Positions 16,635 through 26,817 of a stretch of DNA of 64,000 nucleotides are shown piece by piece. Under the pieces are notes generated by a model. It worked only from the letters and a program-made list of their open reading frames with translations, was not told where the DNA came from and searched no databases. A program made the translations under genes and the position numbers. Position 1 is the first letter of the stretch. Every line of letters starts with the position of its first letter. This DNA comes from Actinomycetota bacterium (GTDB lineage: Bacteria; Actinomycetota; Actinomycetes; S36-B12): assembly GCA_030684515.1 (NCBI GenBank), contig JAUXVJ010000031.1:62001-126000 (forward strand), in the 5' to 3' direction.

Positions 16635-17993
16635 ATGCGCGCTCGCACCCTTGGGCTTGCTGTTGGCCTGGCAGTGGGGGGAGTGGTGGGCGTGGCCGCG
16701 CGCGGACAGACTCTGGTTCCCTGGCCGGCCAAGATCGATGCAGCCTTTGCTCCCGGGCTTGGCCTGTTGGCCGGCACGGTCGCCGCAGTCAAAACCGATC
16801 TGCTGATCGGGGCAGTTCGACACCCCAAGCGGATCCCCCTGGTGCTGGTCGGGGTGGCTGGGATTGCGGCTGTGAAAGCAGTCGCCGGACCATCGATTGC
16901 GCGCACACTTCTGGCGGGACTCCAGCAGAACAGTCGCGAACTGGATCCGGGCTTTGCCACGCCGCCTACCTCCAGTTTCGTCACTGGCTCGGCGGCCTCA
17001 GGCATTGCGCTGCAACAGTTGGGCCGTGAAGGCGCGCGCTACGTCGGGCAGGTCACGACCCCTGGGGACGTGATAGCGGTGACCGGCCAGCCGATGCTTG
17101 CCGAACCCATCCGCGTATTCGTCGGCGTTGAATCGGCACCGACGATTGCCGAGCGCGTGCGTCTGGCAATGTCAGAGCTGCGGCGCACCGGAGCATTTGA
17201 TCGCAAGTACCTGCTGATCCAGTCACCTGCGGGTACCGGCTACGCCAACTCCTCGCCGGTCGACGTACTGGAAATCCTCACGCGCGGAGACTGCGCAGCA
17301 GTGGCCATCGGTTTTGGACTGTTGCCGTCCTTCTTGTCGCTGGGCAAGCGCAAGGACGCAGCTCAAACCCAGCGGGAGTTGCTCGATGCGATTGTGGCCG
17401 AGCTTGCAGATCGCGCCACCCCGCCGATCCTGTTGATGTACGGCGAGAGCCTGGGGGCGGGAGTCCAAGAGGCCGCGGTGCCAGGTGGGCTGGCTGATCT
17501 TGATGCCTACGGCATCGCCAATGCACTCTGGGTTGGAACGCCGGGCAGCCGGACGGCCGATGAATTCCATGCTCGCTGTGCCGCTTCCTCAGTGACGATG
17601 GATCGAGCCGAGCAGGTGCCGCTTGATCGTGGCACCGAAAGAGCCCGCGTCTGGTTCCTTGAGCACGACGGTGATCCGGTGGTGCGGTTCCGGGGTGACC
17701 TGATCGCCAAGCGGCCATTCTGGCTGGATCCGCATGCTCCACGCGGCCGCAATATCCCGCAATCCATGACCTGGAAACCAGGCATCACCTGGGCGCAGGT
17801 GCTGGTTGATGTGCTGTTCGCCACCAACGTACAACCCGGACAATTCGAAAGTATCGGACATGATTACCGCGCTGATCTGGGCGCAGTCACTACGGCTGCC
17901 TTTGGGCTGGCGGCCTCTGCTGAGGTCGCCACGCGGCTGGAAAATCACCTCCGTGAACTTGAGTTGGCCCGAGCCGCCCGTATCGCAGGCTAA
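16635..17993 (+). CDS. Alpha/beta-hydrolase membrane protein (Abhydrolase_9 family)
   Basis: A 452-residue protein. The N-terminal 100 residues contain several Gly/Ala/Val-rich membrane segments, as in the Abhydrolase_9 N-terminal domain. The C-terminal domain has FVGVESAPTIAERVRLAMSEL, LRRTGAFDRKYLLI and the nucleophile elbow GESLG with S272, then FLEHDGDPVVRF and IGHDYRADL, which supply likely acid and histidine residues. The family is common in Actinobacteria and its substrate is unknown; a lipid or envelope substrate is plausible from the membrane anchor. It starts two bases after ndk. Confidence 0.85.
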   Translation: MRARTLGLAVGLAVGGVVGVAARGQTLVPWPAKIDAAFAPGLGLLAGTVAAVKTDLLIGAVRHPKRIPLVLVGVAGIAAVKAVAGPSIARTLLAGLQQNSRELDPGFATPPTSSFVTGSAASGIALQQLGREGARYVGQVTTPGDVIAVTGQPMLAEPIRVFVGVESAPTIAERVRLAMSELRRTGAFDRKYLLIQSPAGTGYANSSPVDVLEILTRGDCAAVAIGFGLLPSFLSLGKRKDAAQTQRELLDAIVAELADRATPPILLMYGESLGAGVQEAAVPGGLADLDAYGIANALWVGTPGSRTADEFHARCAASSVTMDRAEQVPLDRGTERARVWFLEHDGDPVVRFRGDLIAKRPFWLDPHAPRGRNIPQSMTWKPGITWAQVLVDVLFATNVQPGQFESIGHDYRADLGAVTTAAFGLAASAEVATRLENHLRELELARAARIAG

Positions 17994-18012
17994 GCAGCAC
18001 TCGTCGGGGACG

Positions 18013-18018
18013 TAAGAT
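18013..18018 (+). promoter_or_regulatory. Possible -10 box TAAGAT for mreB
   Basis: TAAGAT lies 32 bases before the mreB start in the gap after the hydrolase gene. A GGAAGG element follows and could bind ribosomes. No clear -35 box is seen. Confidence 0.45.
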
Positions 18019-18050
18019 GAGGACCCCCGATCAGGAAGGCCACTTCCCCT

Positions 18051-19085
18051 ATGGCTAATGCTTCGTCCTCATTCGTTGGCCGCGACATGGCCGTCGATCT
18101 GGGTACGGCAAACACATTGGTCTATGTGCGTGGTCGCGGCATTGTCCTCAACGAGCCCTCGGTTGTAGCAATCAACAACAACACCGGTGGCATTTTGGCA
18201 GTGGGGTCTGAAGCCAAGCGCATGATCGGCCGCACCCCAGGCAACATTGTGGCCATCCGCCCGCTCAAGGATGGCGTGATTGCTGACTTCGACACCACCG
18301 AGCGCATGCTGCGCTACTTCATCCAGAAGGTCCACAAGCGCAGACACCTAGCCAAGCCACGCCTGATCATCTGTGTTCCTTCAGGCATCACCGGCGTTGA
18401 GCAGCGCGCGGTGAAGGATGCTGGCTACGCGGCTGGGGCCCGCAAGGTATTCATCATCGAAGAGCCAATGGCAGCCGCGATTGGCGCCGGGCTCCCGGTG
18501 CATGAACCCACCGGCAACATGGTTGTGGACATCGGCGGTGGCACGTCTGAAGTTGCTGTCATCTCCTTGGGCGGCATTGTCACCAGCCTCTCAGTCCGGG
18601 TCGGTGGCGATGAGCTCGACAACGCGATCATCCAGTACGTCAAGCGTGAGTATTCACTGATGCTCGGCGAGCGCACTGCAGAGGAAATCAAGGTTGCCAT
18701 CGGCTCGGCCTTCCCGATGCCAGACGAGCCGCATGCCGAGATTCGCGGCCGCGATCTCATCACTGGATTGCCGCGCACGATCGTTGTCTCAGCCGAAGAA
18801 ATCCGCCGTGCCATCGACGAGCCCGTCAACGCGATCGTCGCGGCAGTCAAGGCCACTCTTGATCGCACCCCTCCAGAGCTTTCCGGCGACATCATGGATC
18901 GCGGAATCGTGCTCACCGGTGGCGGAGCGCTCCTGCGCGGACTCGATGAGCGGCTGCGCCACGAAACAGGCATGCCGATTCTGATCGCGGATCGTCCTTT
19001 GGACTGTGTTGCGCTCGGATCTGGCAAGTGCGTCGAGGAGTTCGACGCACTTCAGGCAGTCCTCGTCTCCGAGCCTCGGCGATAG
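18051..19085 (+). CDS. mreB: Rod-shape actin homologue MreB
   Basis: A 344-residue actin-fold ATPase that forms membrane-bound filaments and guides the elongation machinery. It has phosphate-1 [14 protein letters not shown], phosphate-2 [18 protein letters not shown] and the adenosine motif [13 protein letters not shown]. The length is typical. It heads the mreB-mreC-mreD-pbp2-rodA cluster. Its presence implies a rod-shaped or elongating cell wall program, or sporulation-type use as in Streptomyces. Confidence 0.97.
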   Translation: MANASSSFVGRDMAVDLGTANTLVYVRGRGIVLNEPSVVAINNNTGGILAVGSEAKRMIGRTPGNIVAIRPLKDGVIADFDTTERMLRYFIQKVHKRRHLAKPRLIICVPSGITGVEQRAVKDAGYAAGARKVFIIEEPMAAAIGAGLPVHEPTGNMVVDIGGGTSEVAVISLGGIVTSLSVRVGGDELDNAIIQYVKREYSLMLGERTAEEIKVAIGSAFPMPDEPHAEIRGRDLITGLPRTIVVSAEEIRRAIDEPVNAIVAAVKATLDRTPPELSGDIMDRGIVLTGGGALLRGLDERLRHETGMPILIADRPLDCVALGSGKCVEEFDALQAVLVSEPRR

Positions 19086-19118
19086 GGCGGCTGGTCTTCA
19101 GACCTGCCGTTTATTCAC

Positions 19119-20084
19119 ATGTTGCAGCGCCGCGCCAGGGTGGTCATTGCGATCCTGGTGGTCATCACGCTGACCTTTGCGATCCTTGATCTGCGCGGTG
19201 GCAAAGGCCCCTTTGCCACGTTTCGATCTGTTGTCGGCACTGCACTTGGCGGAGTCGAACGTGCTGGTGCCACAGTATTTTCACCCATTCTTGGCATCGG
19301 CAGCTGGTGGGCAACCTGGGGCGATCAGCGCGAGGCCATCGCGGCCCTGGAAGCCGAGAACAGCTCACTGCGCGGGCTGGTACGCCGGGCTGCCGAAGAC
19401 CGAGCCCGGGCGGATGCGCTAGACGGTCTGCTCAAGGTTGCCGGCGCCGGTCGCTATCGCATCGTTCCAGCAGAGGTCATCGCCGTGGGACCAGTCCAAG
19501 AGTTCAGTTGGACTGTGACAATCGACATTGGAACTCAAGACGGCATCGAGCGCGATATGTCAGTGATCAATGCTGATGGGCTCGTTGGTCGAGTATCTGC
19601 GGTATATCGCACTACTTCAACAGTCGTGCTGATCGTTGACCCTTCGGTTTCGGTCGGCGCGCGCATTGCAGGCAGTGAAGAAGTCGGCATCCTGTCGGGC
19701 ACTGGCGACCTGAATTCCCTGGAATTCCAGATGTTGAATCCGCTCGCCGACGTGAAAGCGGCTGAAGCCCTGGTGACCTTCGGGTCCAAGAACGGCAAGC
19801 CCTATGCCCCCGGTATCCCTATCGGACAGGTGATCGAAGTACGCGGCACCGCCGGACAGCTCACCCGGGTAGCGACCATTTCGCCCTTTGCTGATCTTTC
19901 TTCGCTGACCATCGTCGGTGTGGTGATACGCCCACCACGGACAGATCCGCGCGATTCGGTCCTGCCAGCGCGTCCCGATGTGACCCCCACTGTCGCGCCG
20001 ACTCCGACTCCGACGCCGTCTGAATCCACGTCAACGCCGACACTGAGTCCGGCCACACCTGTCCCGTCGCCCGAGGTCTCCTGA
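19119..20084 (+). CDS. mreC: Rod-shape protein MreC
   Basis: A 321-residue, single-pass membrane protein. It links MreB and the wall synthases on the outer side of the membrane. One N-terminal membrane segment (about 8-26) is followed by a coiled coil (about 70-105) and the beta-rich MreC domain ending near residue 270 (for example VDPSVSVGARIAGSEEVGILSGTG). The last 50 residues are a Pro/Thr/Ser-rich, low-complexity tail that probably reaches into the wall. The stop overlaps the mreD start by one base. Confidence 0.95.
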   Translation: MLQRRARVVIAILVVITLTFAILDLRGGKGPFATFRSVVGTALGGVERAGATVFSPILGIGSWWATWGDQREAIAALEAENSSLRGLVRRAAEDRARADALDGLLKVAGAGRYRIVPAEVIAVGPVQEFSWTVTIDIGTQDGIERDMSVINADGLVGRVSAVYRTTSTVVLIVDPSVSVGARIAGSEEVGILSGTGDLNSLEFQMLNPLADVKAAEALVTFGSKNGKPYAPGIPIGQVIEVRGTAGQLTRVATISPFADLSSLTIVGVVIRPPRTDPRDSVLPARPDVTPTVAPTPTPTPSESTSTPTLSPATPVPSPEVS

Positions 20085-20593
20085 TGTGGCTGCGGCAGCT
20101 CATCATCTTGACGACCACGCTGCTCATCGCGGTGATGACTCAGAGCGCTTTTCTGAGCCGGCTCGGGCTGCCCGGCGCTACCCCTGATCTGATCCTCGTC
20201 TCCGTCGTAGCCGTTGCTCTGGCCTACGGCCCAGCGATGGGGGTGGTCTATGGCTTTGCCTCTGGGATGCTCATCGACCTCTCGCCCTCCACTTTTGGTG
20301 TCCTTGGCGTCAATGCCTTGCTGTTCATGGCAGCGGCATTTCTCGCTGGCCGAGCCATCAATCCCCGTGACCGCACTGTGCCACTGATCATCGCACTGGT
20401 GGCTGGCACCGCTGCTGGCGTCACACTCGCGCGAGCGGTGCTGGATTCGCTGCTGGGCCAGCCCACCGTGGTCTGGGCCAATGTCGCGGAGTTGATGCTC
20501 ACTGGTGCTTTGTATGCGGCATTGTTGGCGCCCATTGTCGTGATGCCCCTGGGCGTGGTGGTGAAGAAATTTACTCCTGAGGTTGCGATATGA
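20084..20593 (+). CDS. mreD: Rod-shape protein MreD
   Basis: A 169-residue polytopic membrane protein with about five hydrophobic segments. The pattern TPDLILVSVVAVALAYGP and GFASGMLIDLSPSTFGVLG is typical of MreD. It overlaps mreC by one base (TGATG). It acts with MreC and PBP2 in elongation. Confidence 0.93.
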   Translation: MWLRQLIILTTTLLIAVMTQSAFLSRLGLPGATPDLILVSVVAVALAYGPAMGVVYGFASGMLIDLSPSTFGVLGVNALLFMAAAFLAGRAINPRDRTVPLIIALVAGTAAGVTLARAVLDSLLGQPTVVWANVAELMLTGALYAALLAPIVVMPLGVVVKKFTPEVAI

Positions 20594-20668
20594 CCCTGGA
20601 GGGAACCGCATGGGGCTGGAGCAAGTCACAGTTCGAAGCTCAACATTGCCTCATGAAGGGAGCACCGG

Positions 20669-22798
20669 GTGCGTGACCGCTCCATGCTGCGCCTCATGGT
20701 GCTCGGCGTCCTTGTGCTGTCCCTCATGCTCACCCTGTTCGCCCGTTTGATGTACCTGCAGGTCATCAGTGGTGATCTCTTTCGAAGTGCGGCCGAGAAC
20801 AACTCGGTGCGCGAGATCGTCCGCCCTGCTGTGCGCGGCCTGATCCTGGATCAGGCCGGGCGCCCATTGGTGTCCAATCGCACCGCACTGGAAGTCACCG
20901 TTGATCGGGTGGCTCTTCGGCGTGCCAAGGACGACGGTGCGAGCGTGATCAACCGGTTGGCGCTGCTGCTCAATGTGCCCGCGGAGAAGATCAGCGATCG
21001 ACTCCTGACCTGCGGGACGGAAGGGGCCAAGCCGCCGCCGACCTGCTGGAATGGCTCCACTTACCAGCCAGTCCCAGTCGCAGTGGGTATTGATACCCAG
21101 ACTGCACTGACGATCATGGAGCGCCGAAATGACTTCCCAGGTGTGGCTGCCCGCTTGCAGGCCAATCGCATCTATCCCGCGCCCTTTGGCGTCAACGCAG
21201 CTCACATCCTGGGCTATCTCGGCCCGGTGACGGAATCACAACTGGAGAATCAAGGGGACTCTGAGTTGTACGACCGCTTGCGCCGGACTGACGTGGTAGG
21301 CCGATCGGGCTTGGAGGCCCAATATGACTCCACTCTTCGGGGAAAGCCTGAAGTCACCTCCCTCGGCATTGATACCTCGGGCAATGTCACCAAGCAACTG
21401 GACCTCAAGGACTCAGTGGCTGGTAACTATCTGGTGAGCACCATCGATGCTCGGCTGCAATCCTTGGTTGAACGGCAACTCGTTGCTGCAGTGCAGCGAG
21501 CGCAGGCGCAGGGCTATCCAGGCAAGTCGGGTGCTGCGGTGGTCATCGATGTGCAGACCGGCAACGTCCTGGCCATGGCCAGTTACCCGACCTACGACCC
21601 GTCCATTTGGATCGGTGGCGTCACAAAGAAGCAATACCAGGCACTTGAAGACTCCCAGGCGCTGTCGTCAAATGCGATTCAGGGCACTTTCGCTCCGGGC
21701 TCCACCTACAAGGTGATCAGCACCGCGGCTGCCGGCAAGGCTGGCTTCAATCTGCGAGGTCAGTACGACTGTCCCAATCAGTTCAAGGCCGGCAACCCTC
21801 CCCAGACCTTCCGCAACTATGAGTCCCGCGGCTATGGGGCGATTTCACTGGCGCGGGCAATTGAGGTCTCCTGCAACACAGTCTTCTACGGCATAGCTGA
21901 CCGCTTGTGGAAGAACGGCGGCGGTATTGATGCTGCGCGCACTGCACCAGACCCGATTGCCGCGATGGCGAAGTCCTTTGGCCTTGGCAGTAAGACAGGT
22001 ATCGATCTTCCGGGCGAGGCAACAGGCGTCGTCTCCAGTCGACTGTTCAAAGCCGAGAACTGGGATGCCAAGAAGGACGGCTGGTGTCAGAACGCTCTTG
22101 ATGGTTACCCCGAAACGCGCAAGACCAATCCATCGCTCGCCGACTTCTACACAGCGTTGGACAAAGAGAACTGTGCGGACGGTTTCCGTTGGCGTGAGGG
22201 TGACGCTTTGAATGCCGCGATCGGACAGGGAGACACAGGAGTGACGCCATTGCAGATGGCAATGGTCTACTCGGCCATCGCAAACGGCGGCACCGTCTAT
22301 CAACCGCGAATCATCAAGGGTGTGATTGGCCCTGAGGGCAAAGTCGTTGAAGAGTTCGCCCCGATTGTGAAGTCCAAGGTCGCCGCGCCAAAGAGCACGG
22401 TCAGCTTCTTGCAGAGTGCGCTGCCCGGCGTCACGTCTCGTGGTTCAGGTGAGACGCCGTTCCAAGGCTTCCCGCTTGATCAGATCCCAGTGGCATCCAA
22501 GACCGGTTCAGCTCAGGTAACGGGCAGCAAGGTCTCCACGTCGTGGTTCGCCTCATATGCACCGGCCAACAACCCGAAATACGCCGTGGTGATGATGGTG
22601 ACGCAGGGAGGCACTGGGTCCAAGACCTCTGGGCCAAGTGTGCGCAATATCTACGAAGGGCTCTTCGGCGTGAATGGACGCAGTGTGAATCCGGCCAATA
22701 GCGTGCTCGTGGGTGGCCAGCCCCGCGCTGAACTGCCCAAGGTGCGATCCGATGGAACACCGGTCGAGCTCAAGGGCAAGCAGTCAGGAGTTCAGTGA
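20669..22798 (+). CDS. mrdA: Penicillin-binding protein 2 (elongation transpeptidase)
   Basis: A 709-residue class B PBP. It cross-links peptidoglycan during elongation. One N-terminal membrane segment (about 10-32), then the dimerisation/pedestal domain, then the transpeptidase domain with S345-T-Y-K348, S401-C-N and K611-T-G. The GTG start is supported by AAGGGAG about 8 bases upstream; there is a 75-base gap after mreD. The stop overlaps the rodA start. An insertion of about 70 residues between the SxN and KTG motifs (KTGIDLPGEATGVVSSRLFK and on) is normal for this family. Confidence 0.95.
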   Translation: MRDRSMLRLMVLGVLVLSLMLTLFARLMYLQVISGDLFRSAAENNSVREIVRPAVRGLILDQAGRPLVSNRTALEVTVDRVALRRAKDDGASVINRLALLLNVPAEKISDRLLTCGTEGAKPPPTCWNGSTYQPVPVAVGIDTQTALTIMERRNDFPGVAARLQANRIYPAPFGVNAAHILGYLGPVTESQLENQGDSELYDRLRRTDVVGRSGLEAQYDSTLRGKPEVTSLGIDTSGNVTKQLDLKDSVAGNYLVSTIDARLQSLVERQLVAAVQRAQAQGYPGKSGAAVVIDVQTGNVLAMASYPTYDPSIWIGGVTKKQYQALEDSQALSSNAIQGTFAPGSTYKVISTAAAGKAGFNLRGQYDCPNQFKAGNPPQTFRNYESRGYGAISLARAIEVSCNTVFYGIADRLWKNGGGIDAARTAPDPIAAMAKSFGLGSKTGIDLPGEATGVVSSRLFKAENWDAKKDGWCQNALDGYPETRKTNPSLADFYTALDKENCADGFRWREGDALNAAIGQGDTGVTPLQMAMVYSAIANGGTVYQPRIIKGVIGPEGKVVEEFAPIVKSKVAAPKSTVSFLQSALPGVTSRGSGETPFQGFPLDQIPVASKTGSAQVTGSKVSTSWFASYAPANNPKYAVVMMVTQGGTGSKTSGPSVRNIYEGLFGVNGRSVNPANSVLVGGQPRAELPKVRSDGTPVELKGKQSGVQ

Positions 22799-23979
22799 TG
22801 AGCATGTTTGCCGTAACGGGCTCCACTGACCAGCAGTTGCTTCCAAGTCGAAAAGGTGGGGCCTACTGGCGCGATCTGGACTGGATCCTGCTCGTCGCTG
22901 CGCTGGCTGCGACAGTCTTCGGCTCGGTGCTTGTGTGGTCAGCTAGCCGAGCAGATCTCGCCTCGCCGACAGATCCTCAGTCCTACTTGAAGAAGCACAT
23001 CATCAACGTGGTGCTGGGCATCCTGCTGTTTTACGTCGCTTCGCGGGTCGACCATCGCTGGCTGCGCGCGTATACCCCTGTGATCTACGGGCTTTCCGTC
23101 TTCTCGCTGTTCCTGGTATTCCTGCCTGGCCTTGGCACCAAGATTGCTGGCGCCCGAGCCTGGATCCAGCTGCCAGGTGGATTCACCATTCAGCCCTCAG
23201 AGTTCGTGAAGATCGCTGTCATTTTGATGATGGCCGCAATCTTGGCTGAGAAGGATCGCGCCGAACATGAGCCGCGCGATCGCGACGTGTTGTTGTCACT
23301 TGGCGTTGCGGTGTTGCCGCTGTTGATCATCTTGGTGCAGAACGACACCGGCAGCGTATTGATCCTTGGGTCGGTTGCCTTGGCAGTCATCGCTGTCAGC
23401 GGCGCTCGCAATCGATGGGTCGGCGGTCTGCTGATCGGTGCTGTCGTGGGCGTGCTGATGGCGATTCAATTCGGCCTGCTCAAGCAGTATCAAGTCGATC
23501 GGCTCACCTCCTTCATCAACCCCACAGCGGATGCGGGCAGCATCGCGTACAACTCCACCCAGGCTCGAATTGCCATCGGTGGCGGAGGCTGGTTCGGATA
23601 TGGACTGTTCAACGGACCACAGACTCAAGGTCGCTTCGTCCCGGTCAATGAGAGCGACTTCATCTACACCGTTGCCGGCGAAGAGTTCGGCTTCATCGGC
23701 GCCGGCCTGCTGATAGTGCTGCTTGGCATTGTGCTGTGGCGGGCAATCCTGATTGCGATGCGAGCCGACGACATGTACGGGCGTCTCGTTGCCACTGGAA
23801 TCGTTGCGTGGCTGGCATTTCAGACCTTTGAGAACATCGGAATGACACTTGGCATCATGCCGATCACGGGTGTTCCGCTGCCCTTCGTCTCGGCTGGTGG
23901 CACGGCGATGATGGCGGTGTGGATCGCGATCGGACTACTAGAGAACATCCGATTGCATTCTCAGCAGATGATCCCCTAG
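22798..23979 (+). CDS. rodA: Peptidoglycan glycosyltransferase RodA
   Basis: A 393-residue SEDS-family polymerase with about ten membrane segments. It makes glycan strands from lipid II with PBP2. Key SEDS patterns are visible: GARAWIQLPGGFTIQPSEFVKI, LVQNDTGSVLI and the extracytoplasmic loop QVDRLTSFINP containing the likely catalytic Asp. The ATG at 22798 shares its first base with the PBP2 stop; a GTG three bases earlier is an alternative. Confidence 0.95.
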   Translation: MSMFAVTGSTDQQLLPSRKGGAYWRDLDWILLVAALAATVFGSVLVWSASRADLASPTDPQSYLKKHIINVVLGILLFYVASRVDHRWLRAYTPVIYGLSVFSLFLVFLPGLGTKIAGARAWIQLPGGFTIQPSEFVKIAVILMMAAILAEKDRAEHEPRDRDVLLSLGVAVLPLLIILVQNDTGSVLILGSVALAVIAVSGARNRWVGGLLIGAVVGVLMAIQFGLLKQYQVDRLTSFINPTADAGSIAYNSTQARIAIGGGGWFGYGLFNGPQTQGRFVPVNESDFIYTVAGEEFGFIGAGLLIVLLGIVLWRAILIAMRADDMYGRLVATGIVAWLAFQTFENIGMTLGIMPITGVPLPFVSAGGTAMMAVWIAIGLLENIRLHSQQMIP

Positions 23980-23991
23980 CTGAGCAGCACG

Positions 23992-23997
23992 TAGTAT
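23992..23997 (+). promoter_or_regulatory. -10 box TAGTAT before the radical SAM gene
   Basis: TAGTAT is followed by six bases and then the GTG start at 24004, the spacing of a leaderless transcript. Confidence 0.55.
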
Positions 23998-24003
23998 TCG
24001 GGC

Positions 24004-25965
24004 GTGACAGTCATGGATGCTCGTGTGCGCGGCGCCTCGCTCTTCAATGAAATTGAGGCTCTGCTGCCCCTGGTCTCAAAGCCGATCCAGTACGTCGGCG
24101 GCGAGCTCAATGCGACGACCAAGCCGTGGGAGTCAGTTGAGGTCCGTTGGGCATTGATGTACCCCGATGCCTATGAAGTCGGTGCCCCGAACCAAGGTGT
24201 GCAGATCTTGTATGAGGTAGTCAACGAGCTGCCATACGCATTGGCCGAACGCACCTACGCCATCTGGCCAGATCTGGAAGCGTTGATGCGTGAACGAGGA
24301 TTGCCGCAGTTCACCGTCGACGCGCATCGCTCAATCGCCGACTTCGATCTTCTCGGCGTTTCGTTCTCAACGGAACTCGGCTACACCAACATGCTCACTG
24401 CCATTGATCTCGCAGGCATTCCGGTGCTGGCTCGTGATCGCACAATCGAACATCCGATCCTGATTGCCGGTGGACACTCGGCCTTCAACCCAGAGCCGAT
24501 CGCCGACTTCATTGATGCTGCTGTCATCGGAGATGGCGAAGAAGCCGTGATTCGCGTGACCGAGCTTGTGCAGGCCTGGAAGCAGCAGGGGCAACCCGGT
24601 GGACGCGAAGGCTTGCTGCTGTCACTTGCCACTGCCGGAGTTGCGTATGTCCCGCAGTTCTATGACGTGACCTACCTGCCCGACGGGCGCATTCAGCGCG
24701 TAGCACCGAATCACCCGGATGTGCCCTGGCGCGTTGCCAAGCACACGCTCATGGATCTGGATTCGTGGCCCTACCCCAAGAACCCGCTGGTTCCCTTGGC
24801 CGAGACTGTGCACGAGCGCATGAGCGTTGAGATCTTCCGAGGCTGCACGCGTGGATGCCGTTTCTGCCAGGCAGGCATGATCACGCGCCCGGTGCGCGAA
24901 CGCAGCCTCAGCTCTATCGCTGAGATCATCGACAATGGCTTGTGCAAGACCGGTTTTGCTGAAGTGGGCCTGTTGTCTTTGTCGAGCGCGGACCATTCAG
25001 AGATTGCAGAAATGTCCAAGGCATTGGCCGATCGCTACGAGGACACGCAGACCTCGCTTTCCCTTCCGAGCACTCGTGTCGACGCCTTCAACATTGATCT
25101 CGCCAACGAGTTGTCGCGCAATGGTCGTCGCAGTGGCCTCACCTTTGCCCCTGAGGGTGGCAGTGAGCGCATGCGCAATGTGATCAACAAGCAGGTCACC
25201 GAAGAAGACCTCATTCGCACGGTGTCCACCGCCTACGGCGCTGGCTGGCGGCAGGTGAAGCTCTACTTCATGTGCGGCTTGCCAACCGAGACTGACGACG
25301 ACGTCCTGCAGATCGCAGCCCTGGCGCGCGAAGTCATCAAGGCTGGCCGAGCGATCACGGGCAGCCGCGATATCAAGTGCACGATCTCCATCGGTGGCTT
25401 CATCCCCAAGCCGCACACGCCCTTCCAGTGGGCGGCGCAGCTTGATCATGAAGCAACCGATGCTCGTTTGCAGAAGTTGAAAGAGGCCATCCGCAGTGAT
25501 CGTGAGTTCGGCAAGGCGATCGGCATGCGTTATCACGATGGCAAACCCGGCATCATCGAAGGCTTGCTCTCCCGAGGAGATCGCCGCGTAGGCAAGGTCA
25601 TTCTGGAAGCGTGGAAGAACGGTGCGCGCTTTGATGGTTGGAGTGAGCACTTCTCCTTCGACCGCTGGATGGCAGCAGCGCAGACCGGGCTCGCAGACGA
25701 GCTCGTTGATGTGCACTGGTTCACCACACGTGAACGTCTGCGCACTGAAGTGCTGCCTTGGGACCATCTGGATTCGGGCTTGAGTTCTGAATGGCTCTGG
25801 GAGGACTGGCAAGCGGCTCTCTCAGAATCAGAGGTTGGCGACTGTCGCTGGACTCCATGCTCTGACTGCGGTGTCTGCGATCAGCTTGGCACCGAGATTC
25901 AAGTGGGACCCACCGGAATTACCGAATTGCCGATGCCAATGATGCGACCGACTGTGGTGGGCTAG
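24004..25965 (+). CDS. B12-binding-type radical SAM protein (TIGR03960 family)
   Basis: A 653-residue radical SAM enzyme. The N-terminal part resembles a B12-binding fold and carries VGAPNQGVQILYEVVN; the radical SAM core has the iron-sulphur motif RGCTRGCRFC with C281, C285 and C288. The C-terminal region has further cysteines in CRWTPCSDCGVCDQLG. The family is nearly always next to a TIGR03936/DUF2344 protein, as here. The reaction is not established to my knowledge; involvement in modification linked to RNase E/G or the ribosome has been guessed from gene order. The next gene starts directly after the stop. Confidence 0.9.
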   Translation: MTVMDARVRGASLFNEIEALLPLVSKPIQYVGGELNATTKPWESVEVRWALMYPDAYEVGAPNQGVQILYEVVNELPYALAERTYAIWPDLEALMRERGLPQFTVDAHRSIADFDLLGVSFSTELGYTNMLTAIDLAGIPVLARDRTIEHPILIAGGHSAFNPEPIADFIDAAVIGDGEEAVIRVTELVQAWKQQGQPGGREGLLLSLATAGVAYVPQFYDVTYLPDGRIQRVAPNHPDVPWRVAKHTLMDLDSWPYPKNPLVPLAETVHERMSVEIFRGCTRGCRFCQAGMITRPVRERSLSSIAEIIDNGLCKTGFAEVGLLSLSSADHSEIAEMSKALADRYEDTQTSLSLPSTRVDAFNIDLANELSRNGRRSGLTFAPEGGSERMRNVINKQVTEEDLIRTVSTAYGAGWRQVKLYFMCGLPTETDDDVLQIAALAREVIKAGRAITGSRDIKCTISIGGFIPKPHTPFQWAAQLDHEATDARLQKLKEAIRSDREFGKAIGMRYHDGKPGIIEGLLSRGDRRVGKVILEAWKNGARFDGWSEHFSFDRWMAAAQTGLADELVDVHWFTTRERLRTEVLPWDHLDSGLSSEWLWEDWQAALSESEVGDCRWTPCSDCGVCDQLGTEIQVGPTGITELPMPMMRPTVVG

Positions 25966-26712
25966 TTGGCTCGTCAGGCTCCGGTGCGCGATTTTGCACC
26001 TACAGTTCAGCGATTGCGACTCCGGTACGCCAAGCGGGGTCGGCTGCGCTTCTCCTCGCATCGCGATTTCCAGCGAGCATTTGAGCGGGCACTGCGGCGG
26101 GCTGGAGTGCCGATCGCCTTCAGTGCAGGCTTTTCTCCTCACCCCAAGGTGTCGTATGCCAATGCGGCACCGACCGGAACGGCGAGTGAGGCTGAGTATC
26201 TGGAAATCGGTGTGACCACGGAATGTGATCCGGAGCGACTGCGACTGGCGCTGGATGATGCCTTGCCATCGGGCCTGGACATCGTAGATGTCGTGGTGGC
26301 CAGTTCACCAGATTTCGCAGCTCGGCTGGAAGCCAGCCTCTGGCAGATCGAGTTCGCTGGCATGACGGTGGCGACCTTGGCTGAGGCAATTTCGGCATTT
26401 CTGGCGGCCGATGAAGTCCTGGTCGAGCGGGTCATGAAGCAGGGCAAGCGAGTCTTCGATGCCAGATCAGCGGTGTTGGTGGCGCGTGTTGGAGCATCAC
26501 CGGAGCCAGTCCTGGGTTTGGAGTGTGCGATACTCACCTTGGTAGTTCGGCATAGCACCCCCGCCGTACGACCTGACGATGTTCTTGCCGCGCTGCGGCG
26601 AGTGGCTGACCTCGTGCCGCCCACCCCTCCAAGGGTGACCAGGCTGGCGCAGGGGCCGCTTGCCCCCGACGGTCAAGGCGTGGGAGACCCCCTCGAGCTT
26701 GATCGCGAGTAG
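25966..26712 (+). CDS. DUF2344 / TIGR03936 protein, partner of the radical SAM enzyme
   Basis: A 248-residue protein. The segment QRLRLRYAKRGRLRFSSHRDF and AGVPIAFSAGFSPHPKVSYAN is the family signature. It starts with TTG immediately after the upstream stop, which implies translational coupling. In many bacteria this domain is fused to the radical SAM protein. The role is unknown. Confidence 0.9.
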   Translation: MARQAPVRDFAPTVQRLRLRYAKRGRLRFSSHRDFQRAFERALRRAGVPIAFSAGFSPHPKVSYANAAPTGTASEAEYLEIGVTTECDPERLRLALDDALPSGLDIVDVVVASSPDFAARLEASLWQIEFAGMTVATLAEAISAFLAADEVLVERVMKQGKRVFDARSAVLVARVGASPEPVLGLECAILTLVVRHSTPAVRPDDVLAALRRVADLVPPTPPRVTRLAQGPLAPDGQGVGDPLELDRE

Positions 26713-26817
26713 CGACGAAGAGAACTCCATGGCTTTGTGCTTCACCTGTTGACAGGAACTACGGGTAGGAGCACCTGACTGGCGAATTGCATTTGCCGCT
26801 GAAGGAGGGTCGACCAC